Shown in pieces: positions 1-5,798 of a stretch of 9,630 nt of DNA (its first letter is position 1; the number at the start of each line of letters is the position of its first letter). The position numbers and the translations under genes are program-made. Under the pieces are notes generated by a model that was given only the letters and a program-made list of their open reading frames with translations, had not been told where the DNA came from and did not search any database. This stretch comes from Betaproteobacteria bacterium (GTDB lineage Bacteria; Pseudomonadota; Gammaproteobacteria; Burkholderiales; SG8-39): assembly GCA_019509895.1 (NCBI GenBank), contig JAEKLK010000026.1, positions 1 through 9,630 on the forward strand, read 5' to 3'.

Positions 1-161
1 AAGATCCGCGCACCATCAGCGCGGCGCTGGACGTCATCTGGGTGGCGAAAGCGCTCGAGCGCATCGGCGACCATGCGAAGAACATGGCGGAGTACGTGAT
101 CTACATCGTCAAGGGAACGGACGTGCGCCACACCGCCAGCATCACCGGCAAGGCCGCCTAG
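1..161 (+). CDS. phoU: PhoU, phosphate signalling regulator (C-terminal part only)
   Basis: The reading frame is open from position 3 and ends at TAG 159-161, giving the last 52 residues; the start lies outside the window. The visible part contains the PhoU signature [18 protein letters not shown], the second-repeat helix whose acidic and polar residues bind metal in this family, followed by the usual short tail ([10 protein letters not shown]). PhoU is a cytoplasmic helical-bundle protein that links the Pst phosphate transporter to the PhoR kinase and keeps the Pho regulon off when phosphate is plentiful. phoB starts 5 bases downstream, so the two are probably co-transcribed. The identity rests on the motif and on the phoB-phoR context. 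Nothing in the visible part looks damaged. Confidence 0.93.
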   Translation, partial: DPRTISAALDVIWVAKALERIGDHAKNMAEYVIYIVKGTDVRHTASITGKAA

Positions 162-166
162 CTCGC

Positions 167-853
167 ATGAGCGCGTCGGTGCTCGTCGTCGAGGACGAGC
201 CGCAGATCCAGGAGCTGGTCGCCGTCAACCTGGAGCATTTCGGCCACCGCGTGCGCCGCGCCGCGAGCGCGGAGGAGGCCGAGGCGGCGATCCGCGCCGC
301 TTTGCCCGACGTGGTGGTGCTCGACTGGATGCTGCCGGGCGAGTCGGGCCTCTCGTTCGCGCGCCGCCTGCGCGGCGATGCGCGCACGCGCGACCTGCCG
401 ATCTTGATGCTCACCGCGCGCGCCATGGAGCACGACAAGATCTCCGGCCTCGAGGCGGGCGCGGACGACTACCTCACCAAGCCGTTCTCGCCGAAGGAGC
501 TCGCCGCACGCATCAAGGCGATCCTGCGCCGGCGCGCACCGCAGCTCTCCGGCGACGCGGTCGAGGTCGAAGGCCTGCGCCTCGATCCGGCCTCGCATCG
601 CGTCAGCGCGGGCGAGCAGCGCCTTTATCTCTCGCCGGCGGAATTCCGCCTGCTGCACTTTCTCATGACGCATCGCGGCCGCGTGTACTCGCGTGCGCAG
701 CTCCTCGACCAGGTCTGGGGCGACCACGTCTATGTCGAGGAGCGCACGGTCGACGTGCATATCCGGCGCCTGCGCAAGTCGCTCGAGCCGAGCGGCCACG
801 ACCGGCTGATCGACACGGTGCGCGGCGCCGGCTACGGGCTGCAGGCCGCTTGA
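167..853 (+). CDS. phoB: PhoB, phosphate-regulon response regulator
   Basis: A 228-residue OmpR/PhoB-class response regulator of normal family length. Residues 1-120 form the receiver domain, with acidic pocket E9/D10, phospho-acceptor D53 in VVLDWMLPG, switch T83 and K105 in the YLTKPF motif. Residues from about 130 to the end form the winged-helix DNA-binding domain (LSPAEFRLLHFLMTHRGRV, then EERTVDVHIRRLRKSLEP and VRGAGYG). When phosphorylated by PhoR it binds Pho boxes and activates phosphate uptake genes. ATG 167 lies 5 bases after the phoU stop without a clear ribosome binding site, which suggests translational coupling. The TGA stop overlaps the TTG start of phoR. Its codons almost all end in C or G (48 of 50 counted after the start), which sets the host baseline for the window. 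Confidence 0.95.
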   Translation: MSASVLVVEDEPQIQELVAVNLEHFGHRVRRAASAEEAEAAIRAALPDVVVLDWMLPGESGLSFARRLRGDARTRDLPILMLTARAMEHDKISGLEAGADDYLTKPFSPKELAARIKAILRRRAPQLSGDAVEVEGLRLDPASHRVSAGEQRLYLSPAEFRLLHFLMTHRGRVYSRAQLLDQVWGDHVYVEERTVDVHIRRLRKSLEPSGHDRLIDTVRGAGYGLQAA

Positions 854-2057
854 TCCCGCTTTACCGCCGGACGCTCGGTGCGCTCGGCGGGATTGCTGTC
901 ATCGCCACGCTGGTCGGATTCGTCGCCGGCGCTGCCTGGGGATGGGCGTTCGCCGCCGTGGGTCTGGCGGCGCTGCTCGTGCATCACGTCGTGCACCTGG
1001 CGCGCCTTGCACGCTGGCTTGCCGATCCAGTGCCCGGCGAGGTTCCCGAAGGCCATGGCAACTGGGACGCGGTACTGACGGCGCTCCACCGCTATGAGCG
1101 CGCCGCCGCCGGGCGGGAAGCGCAAGTTGCGGCCGCGCTGGCACAGCTACGGCGCGCGGCGCAGGCGATGCCCGATGGCGTGGTGCTGCTCGATGAGAAG
1201 AACGCGATCGAATGGTGCAACGACCAGGCGGCGGCGATGCTCGAGCTCGACCCGCGCGCCGACGTCGGCCGGCCCATTGCCAACCTCGTCCGGAATCACA
1301 GACGCTGCTGCTCGCGCGCGACATCACCCAGGCGGAGCGCGTCGAGACCATGCGGCGCGATTTCGTCGCCAACGTGTCGCACGAGCTGCGCACGCCGCTC
1401 ACGGTGCTGGTAGGTTTCCTGGAGACGGTGCGCGAGCTCAAACTCGACCCGCAGCGCGTACGCGACTACATCGGCATGATGCGCGAGCAGGGCGCCCGCA
1501 TGCAGCGCATCATCGAGGACCTGCTCGCGCTCTCGGTGCTCGAGTCGGCGCCGCCGCCGGCGGCCGAGCGGGTGCGCGTCGCGCCGCTGCTCGAGCGCCT
1601 CGGCGCCGACGCCACGGCGCTCTCGAAGGGCCGCCATGCGATCAGCATCGAAGGCCGGCCGCAGGTCGATCTGCTCGGCGCCGAGCCGGAGATCGCGAGC
1701 GCCTTCGGCAACCTCATTTCCAACGCTATCCGCTACACGCCGGCCGGCGGCAAAGTGACCGTCGCCTGGCACGACGGCCCCGACGGCGCCTCGTTCAGCG
1801 TCGCCGATACGGGCGTCGGCATCCCGGTGGAACACATCCCACGGCTCACCGAGCGCTTCTACCGCGTCGATCGCGGCCGCTCGCGCGAGAGCGGCGGCAC
1901 CGGCCTCGGCCTCGCCATCGCCAAGCACGTGCTCGGGCGCCACCAGGCGCACCTCGAGGTCGACAGCACGCCGGGCGCGGGCAGCCGCTTCAGCGCACAT
2001 TTCCCGGCGGGCCGCACCATCCCCCTCGAAGCGGCTACCGAGTCGCAAGCGGGATAA
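850..2057 (+). pseudogene. phoR: PhoR, phosphate-sensing histidine kinase, broken by an internal deletion and frame change
   Basis: The first frame starts at TTG 850 (overlapping the phoB stop) and encodes two membrane helices (about residues 8-48) and the beginning of a PAS domain (AMPDGVVLLDEKNAIEWCN) up to GRPIANLVR at 1293. That frame then runs into out-of-frame sequence and stops at 1411-1413. From 1293 a different frame continues as a normal PhoR: ESQTLLLARDITQ, the DHp helix NVSHELRTPLTVL with phospho-acceptor His codon 1380-1382, then the ATPase N box NLISNAIRYTPAGG, DTGVGIP and GGTGLGLAIAKHVLGRH, ending at TAA 2055-2057. Against the E. coli PhoR sequence as I remember it, roughly 35-40 PAS residues are missing at the junction, and the frame change means 3k+1 bases were lost. 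As written, no full kinase can be made. No ATG start with a good ribosome site precedes the kinase half. An assembly or sequencing error is the main alternative. Confidence 0.85.
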
Positions 2058-2255
2058 CGAACGCTTCACGCAGCAGCTCGCGTCGGGCGACCAGCTCGCG
2101 CGAATTCTGCCGTTCCGCGTCGAAAACCAGCGCCGCGAGTTCACGCAACGCCGCGCGTGCCTGCTCGATCGTGCGGCCGTGCGAATTGACGAGCGGTAGT
2201 TCCTCGATGAAGCCGAGAAAAACACCGCCGTGAACGACATGACGCCTGATTGCAT
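2035..2255 (-). pseudogene. HicB-family antitoxin-like gene, frameshifted
   Basis: On the minus strand a good ribosome site (GGAGGT, + strand 2261-2266) precedes ATG 2255, which reads MQSGVMSFTAVF, a typical HicB/UPF0150 opening. After the T-run at about 2214-2218 the family sequence continues in another frame: GFIEELPLVNSHGRTIEQAR, then an ALREL helix and a REAFVIPLATR tail, ending at TAG (+ strand 2035-2037). HicB antitoxins have an RNase-H-like fold that binds and neutralises the HicA RNase toxin. Relative to the family, about 6-7 residues between FTAVF and GFIEELP are absent and the net loss is 3k+1 bases. The 3' end overlaps the phoR tail by 23 bases in antisense. No HicA-like partner is visible on either side. 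The family call rests on recalled motif patterns, so the frame break and the family are each moderately sure. Confidence 0.6.
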
Positions 2256-2316
2256 GCCACCTCCGTGTGAAGGCCAGTCTAGGTGCGCCACTTTGCCGAT
2301 TGATGTCAACGCGCGG

Positions 2317-2457
2317 TCACATCGCGCGGCCAAGATGGCGCGCTCGCAACGCCCGCGTCCAGTGGTCCCAGTAAGGGCCTGAGAACGGACCTAGATTCTC
2401 TTCGCCGCCGCGCCGGCGGTCGAAGCGCTTGCTGGCGGACGTGCCAGCATCAGCTCA
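2317..2457 (-). other. 45-codon minus-strand open stretch, possible gene remnant; rest of 2256-2566 holds no recognisable gene
   Basis: Between an in-frame stop (+ strand 2455-2457) and TGA (+ strand 2317-2319) the minus strand reads 45 codons without a stop. It contains protein-like text such as KRFDRRRGGEENLGPFSGPY and ends WDHWTRALRARHLGRAM. It has no ATG or GTG start, so at best it is the C-terminal remnant of a gene whose upstream part is gone. I do not recognise the family and the coding nature is uncertain. It lies upstream of the broken hicB-like gene on the same strand. The remaining bases of this 311-base gap hold only weak promoter-like sequence: a minus-strand TTGACA at + strand 2304-2309 without a convincing -10, and the sites listed just before arsC. 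Confidence 0.25.
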
Positions 2458-2527
2458 CCCTGATCGACCTGTCGCACTCCGGTAGAGTAACGTCCGCTTA
2501 CGAACCAAGCGCAGGTTGCGCCGTAAC

Positions 2528-2563
2528 TTGACAGAGCTGTAACCGACACGCGTTAGTCAACGC
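2528..2563 (+). promoter_or_regulatory. Possible arsC promoter with a small inverted repeat
   Basis: A perfect TTGACA (2528-2533) lies 17 bases before CGTTAG (2551-2556), a poor match to a -10 element. An inverted repeat with 5-base arms, GCGTT-AGTC-AACGC (2550-2563), covers the -10 position and ends three bases before the arsC ATG (2567). If this promoter is used the mRNA would be nearly leaderless, which agrees with the lack of a ribosome site before 2567. The inverted repeat could be an operator, but no arsR-type repressor gene is seen in the window. Confidence 0.22.
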
Positions 2564-2566
2564 TCT

Positions 2567-3054
2567 ATGGCTACCTACAACGTACTGTTCTTGTGCACCG
2601 GCAACTCGGCGCGCTCAATATTGGCGGAGGCATTCGTGACTTCGGCAGGTGAAGGTCGTTTCAAGGGTTTTAGCGCTGGCAGTCATCCCGGCGGCACCGT
2701 AAATCCTTTTGCGATTGAGCTCTGAAGAAGCATGGCATTAGTACTGCCGGGCTGCGCTCCAAGAGTTGGGACGAGTTCGCGGCAAAGGGTGCTCCCAAAA
2801 TGGATTTCATCTTCACCGTCTGCGACAACGCTGCAGGAGAGGTATGCCCGTTCTGGCCCGGAAAGCCGGCAACGGCGCACTGGGGTGTGCCTGATCCGGC
2901 GGCAGTCGAAGGCTCTGACGATCAGAAACGCGAAGCCTTCCGGCGGGCGTTCGACACACTTTCTGGACGAATTCGATCTCTGCTCAGCCTTCCGCTTGAG
3001 AGGCTCGGCCGCAAGGCCCTTGAAGCCAGACTTCTCCAGATCGGCGCGGAGTGA
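2567..3054 (+). pseudogene. arsC: Thioredoxin-coupled arsenate reductase ArsC, single-base frameshift
   Basis: This is the low-molecular-weight-phosphatase type of arsenate reductase, which reduces arsenate to arsenite in the cytoplasm with electrons from thioredoxin. The first frame (ATG 2567) gives [12 protein letters not shown] with the CX5R P-loop (C10 to R16) and [17 protein letters not shown], then stops at TGA 2723-2725 after 52 residues. The family sequence resumes one frame over: [20 protein letters not shown], then MDFIFTVCDNAAGEVCPFWP with the two resolving cysteines, ending at TGA 3052-3054. A single G missing from GAGGCT near 2718-2721 explains the break and would restore a protein of about 162 residues. 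The catalytic parts are otherwise complete, so the break is either recent or an error in the consensus. The stop overlaps the GTG start of the aquaporin. Codon use is unlike phoB: 21 of 51 codons before the break end in A or T. Confidence 0.88.
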
Positions 3055-3707
3055 GCGTCTGGAATCGCGCAAGTGCTGACGGACTTGGCACTGCGCTCCT
3101 TCTGGCGGCAGTGGTCGGCTCAGGGATCATGGGCGAGAGGCTGTCACAGGGAAACGATGCAATAGCTCTCCTCGCCAATTCGCTAGCCACAGGGTTCGCC
3201 CTTGCGGCCTTGATCATTACCTTCGGTCCCCGCTCTGGCGCGCACTTCAACCCTGTTGTGACGGTCGCGCTGGCGATTCGTCGCGATATTCCCTGGCGCG
3301 ATGTTGGCCCTTATCTGACCCTCCAATTCACGGGTGCCCTGATCGGTGTTGCTGCCGCTCACATGATGTTCGACTTGCCGATCATCCAGTATTCGATTAA
3401 AGCGAGGAGCAGCTGGGGGCTGTGGTGGAGCGAGATCGTCGCGACATTTGGATTGGTGCTCGTGGTTCTATCTTGCGATGCCAAGCGGCCTTGGGCAGCA
3501 CCGGTTGCCGTTGCCGGATACATTGCTGCGGCTTACTGGTTCACGGCATCTACATCCTTTGCTAACCCTGCCGTCACCTTGGCGCGTGGGTTCACTAACA
3601 CCTTCGCAGGAATCGACCTTGGCCACACGTTGCCGTTCATGGCGGCACAGGTCTTGGGAGCCGGGTTAGCGGTTGGGTTCGACAGAGGTGCGCGCAGTGA
3701 TTCGTAA
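3051..3707 (+). CDS. Aquaporin/MIP-family channel of the arsenic-operon (AqpS-like) type
   Basis: A 218-residue integral membrane channel with about six hydrophobic segments and the two half-helix pore motifs of the aquaporin family: HFNPVVT (NPV, residues 67-69) and FANPAVT (NPA, 172-174). The position after the second NPA, normally Arg in the selectivity filter (NPAR), is Val. This substitution is typical of arsenic-linked aquaporins such as AqpS of Sinorhizobium, which let arsenite leave the cell down its gradient. It starts at GTG 3051, overlapping the arsC stop (GTGA), so it depends on arsC translation; this arsC-then-channel order is known from other ars operons. No frame breaks are visible. 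Many codons end in A or T, as in arsC and unlike the host genes. The substrate is inferred from context and the NPA-V feature; a glycerol-type channel is the alternative. Confidence 0.87.
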   Translation: MSVWNRASADGLGTALLLAAVVGSGIMGERLSQGNDAIALLANSLATGFALAALIITFGPRSGAHFNPVVTVALAIRRDIPWRDVGPYLTLQFTGALIGVAAAHMMFDLPIIQYSIKARSSWGLWWSEIVATFGLVLVVLSCDAKRPWAAPVAVAGYIAAAYWFTASTSFANPAVTLARGFTNTFAGIDLGHTLPFMAAQVLGAGLAVGFDRGARSDS

Positions 3708-3723
3708 TCTCTGCTATTAGGTG

Positions 3724-3739
3724 GCCGTCGTTCGACGGC
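3724..3739 (+). terminator. Tight hairpin after the aquaporin gene, possible terminator
   Basis: A perfect 6-bp stem GCCGTC/GACGGC with loop GTTC lies 16 bases after the aquaporin stop. The next bases (TAGGGGGC) contain no T-run, so it is not a classical intrinsic terminator on the + strand. It could be an mRNA-stabilising stem or the boundary of the arsenic cassette. It also sits 15 bases before the next ATG. Confidence 0.35.
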
Positions 3740-3754
3740 TAGGGGGCGAGGAGA

Positions 3755-3969
3755 ATGGCGATGACCAAGAAGCGCGAGCCTGCGCTCGTCATCGACCTGA
3801 AGCCGCATCTCGATGCCAAGCAAGCCGAGCGAGAAGCGCGCTGGATCGCTCGATGCGCGTCGTCCCGGACTTTGAGAAGGCCTACGATCTCACGTGCTGG
3901 ATTCTGAAGGCGTACCCGAAGCTCACGCCGGACGAACTTGCCGAGTACCTGAAGGAAATCGAGCGATGA
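3755..3969 (+). pseudogene. Small hypothetical protein of about 71 residues, probably frameshifted
   Basis: ATG 3755 has a good ribosome site (GAGGAG, 3748-3753) and reads a highly charged N-terminus (MAMTKKREPALVIDLKPHLD, then KQAEREARWIAR), but that frame soon ends in TGA at 3903-3905. From about 3853 the next frame gives an equally protein-like end, MRVVPDFEKAYDLTCWILKA then YPKLTPDELAEYLKEIER, stopping at TGA 3967-3969. Joined with one missing base near 3852 they make a compact protein of about 71 residues with an amphipathic C-terminal helix. I recognise no named family. The stop overlaps the ATG of the zinc-ribbon gene (ATGA), so the two belong together. The alternative is a separate 38-residue gene starting at ATG 3853, which lacks a ribosome site; the frameshift reading is preferred. 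Confidence 0.55.
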
Positions 3970-4184
3970 CTGACAAGAACAGGACGAACCACCCTGCTGC
4001 CCGTCCGCCTCGCACATTCGACGATGCCCTGCTACGTTACGGCGCGCCCTGCCCGCACTGCGGCGGCACGCAATACCGCTTGGAGTGGCATCCGCCGACC
4101 GTGTACGAGTGCTTGGCGTGCGAACTGACCATCTTGGCGCGCATGTGGAAAGAGATCAGCGCGACGAATCCCCGCGGCGAATAG
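3966..4184 (+). CDS. Small zinc-ribbon protein of unknown function
   Basis: A 72-residue protein with one zinc ribbon: CPHC at residues 29-32 and CLAC at 49-52, separated by a short aromatic-rich stretch (GGTQYRLEWHPPTVYE). The N-terminal 20 residues are polar and look disordered; the tail is short and charged. No signal peptide or membrane segment is seen, so it is presumably cytoplasmic. The start overlaps the preceding small gene by four bases (ATGA), which indicates co-translation and perhaps a joint function. Single zinc ribbons of this size occur in many unrelated small proteins that bind nucleic acid or partner proteins, so no role is assigned. Transcription could come from the upstream small gene; 47 bases separate it from the cytochrome gene, which has its own ribosome site. 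Confidence 0.75.
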   Translation: MTDKNRTNHPAARPPRTFDDALLRYGAPCPHCGGTQYRLEWHPPTVYECLACELTILARMWKEISATNPRGE

Positions 4185-4231
4185 CGCCACCGGGCGGACA
4201 AGCAACCTTCTGTTACGTCTAGGGAGCATCC

Positions 4232-4771
4232 ATGAAGAGCAACAACATCTTGAAGGTCGCTGCGGCGGCGGCAGTGCTCGCCGCCCTGGGCACGGCCGTT
4301 TACGCGCAGGTCTCCGACAAGTACTCGCTGAAATCGCCGAGCGGAATCGCCTTCTCCGACTTCAAAGGCTACGAGGACTGGCCGGTGGTCTCCTCCGCCC
4401 GCACCGATGAAGTGCTCAAGGTCATCGTCGCCAATCCGACGATGATCAAGGCCTACAAGGCCGGCGTTCCCGGGAACGGCCAGCCTTTCCCGGAAGGGTC
4501 CAAGATCGTCAAGCTGCAGTGGAAGCCAAAGAAGAGCGCGGAAGCCACTTTCGACGTCGATGTGCCGGACGTCTTCACGCAGGCTTTCGTCATCGAGAAG
4601 AACAGCAAGAGATTTCCGAAGACCGGCGGTTGGGGATACGCGCTCTTCAACTACGACGCCGCGACCACCAAGTGGACGGCCGACAAAGACTCTCCAGCCG
4701 ACTGCGGGCACTCCTGCCATGTGGCAGTGAAGAGCAAGGACTACATCTTCCACCCCTACCAGACGCGCTGA
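4232..4771 (+). CDS. Cytochrome P460-family exported haem protein
   Basis: A 179-residue protein with a Sec signal peptide (MKSNNILK, hydrophobic alanine-rich core, likely cleavage VYA|Q at residues 25/26). The mature part resembles the cytochrome P460 family: FSDFKGYEDWPVVSSARTDE, then VIVANPTMIKAYKAG with GNGQPFPEGSKIVKLQWKPK, an aromatic core GGWGYALFNYD, and a C-terminal haem attachment region DCGHSCHVAVKSKDYIF. P460 proteins are periplasmic mono-haem proteins; characterised ones oxidise hydroxylamine or bind nitric oxide. The cysteines (C158, C162, H163) are spaced CX3CH rather than CX2CH, so haem attachment should be confirmed. The ribosome site AGGGAG (4221-4226) supports ATG 4232. It opens a three-gene operon with the hydrolase and redoxin genes. 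The exact substrate is not known; no hydroxylamine or ammonia oxidation genes are nearby. Confidence 0.82.
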   Translation: MKSNNILKVAAAAAVLAALGTAVYAQVSDKYSLKSPSGIAFSDFKGYEDWPVVSSARTDEVLKVIVANPTMIKAYKAGVPGNGQPFPEGSKIVKLQWKPKKSAEATFDVDVPDVFTQAFVIEKNSKRFPKTGGWGYALFNYDAATTKWTADKDSPADCGHSCHVAVKSKDYIFHPYQTR

Positions 4772-4787
4772 CCCCGAGGAGTTCGCC

Positions 4788-5798
4788 ATGTCCGAGACCA
4801 TCAACCACGACCGCCGTCGCCTCGTTGGCGCCACTGCACTCGCCATCGCGGCCACCTACGTCGGCAGGGCACGTGCGGCGAGCACGCCGAGCACATTTGG
4901 GCCAATGAAGCAGATCGACGCTGGTGTGCTGAACGTCGGTTACGCCGAGGCAGGACCCGCGAACGGTGCGCCGGTCATTCTGCTGCACGGCTGGCCTTAC
5001 GACATCCATGCCTTTGTCGACGTGGCGCCATTGCTCGCCGGCGCCGGATATCGGGTGATCGTGCCACACCTGCGCGGCTACGGCACGACGCGCTTCCGCT
5101 CGAGCAACGCAGTGCGCAACGGCCAGCCGGCTGCGCTTGCCGTGGATGTCATCGACTTGATGGATGCGCTCAAGATCCGCAAGGCCACCCTTGCCGGTTT
5201 CGACTGGGGCGCGCGCACGGTCAATATCGTTTCGGCGCTCTGGCCCGAGCGCGTCAAAGCCACCGTTTCCGTGAGCGGCTATCTCATCGGCAACCAGCAA
5301 GCGGGCAAGCAGCCGCTGCCGCCGGCGGCGGAGCTGCAATGGTGGTACCAGTTCTATTTGGCCACCGAGCGCGGCCGCTTGGGCTACGAGAAATACACGA
5401 AGGACTTTGCCAAGCTGATTTGGCAAACCGCCTCACCGAAATGGGCATTCGACGACGCTACGTTCGCCCGCAGCGGCGCATCGTTCGAGAATCCGGACCA
5501 TGTCGCCATCGCCATCCACAACTATCGCTGGCGGCTCGGGCTCGCCGACGGCGAGCGGCGTTACGACGACCTGGAGAGCAAGCTCGCGCGGGCGCCGGTA
5601 ATCAGCGTGCCGACCATCACCATGGAAGGCGACGCGAACGGCGCGCCGCATCCCGAGCCGAGCGCCTACGCGAAGAAATTCACCGGCAAGTACGCGCATC
5701 GCGATCTCACCGGCGGCATCGGCCACAACCTGCCGCAGGAAGCGCCGGAAGCGTTCGCCAAGGCGGTCGTCGAAGCCGACGGCTGGGCCGCCGCATGA
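4788..5798 (+). CDS. Exported alpha/beta hydrolase, epoxide-hydrolase-like (Asp nucleophile)
   Basis: A 336-residue alpha/beta-hydrolase-fold enzyme. The N-terminus (DRRRLVGATALAIAATYVG, residues 8-26) looks like a twin-arginine signal with an AxA cleavage site near residue 30, so export in folded form is likely. The oxyanion motif is HGWP (67-70). The nucleophile elbow is GFDWGAR with Asp139, as in epoxide hydrolases and haloalkane dehalogenases rather than the Ser of esterases. A candidate acid is the Asp in MEGDANGAP and the catalytic His is H313 in GGIGHNLPQEAP. A cap region rich in Trp and Tyr (LQWWYQFYLATERGRLGYEK) lies between. It starts 16 bases after the P460 gene with a GAGGA ribosome site (4776-4780), and its stop overlaps the next gene (ATGA). 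The real substrate cannot be read from the sequence; epoxide hydrolysis is only the closest catalytic analogy. Confidence 0.85.
   Translation: MSETINHDRRRLVGATALAIAATYVGRARAASTPSTFGPMKQIDAGVLNVGYAEAGPANGAPVILLHGWPYDIHAFVDVAPLLAGAGYRVIVPHLRGYGTTRFRSSNAVRNGQPAALAVDVIDLMDALKIRKATLAGFDWGARTVNIVSALWPERVKATVSVSGYLIGNQQAGKQPLPPAAELQWWYQFYLATERGRLGYEKYTKDFAKLIWQTASPKWAFDDATFARSGASFENPDHVAIAIHNYRWRLGLADGERRYDDLESKLARAPVISVPTITMEGDANGAPHPEPSAYAKKFTGKYAHRDLTGGIGHNLPQEAPEAFAKAVVEADGWAAA

Noticed and set aside
1094..2233. 379-codon plus-strand open frame through phoR
   Set aside because: Arg/Ala-rich off-frame translation of phoR with no domain; the PhoR motifs lie in the other two frames.
1296..2333. 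345-codon minus-strand open frame across phoR
   Set aside because: It is the antisense shadow of the GC-rich phoR kinase half; only its first part (from ATG 2255) is meaningful, as the start of the hicB-like gene.
2528..2545. Pho-box-like sequence on the minus strand (CGGTTACAGCTCTGTCAA)
   Set aside because: One 7-base half fits CTGTCAT well but the other matches only 4 of 7 and the spacer is not AT-rich; too weak to call PhoB control of arsC.
2711..2730. Programmed frameshift in arsC
   Set aside because: No slippery heptamer or stimulatory stem is visible at the break; a simple base loss explains it better.
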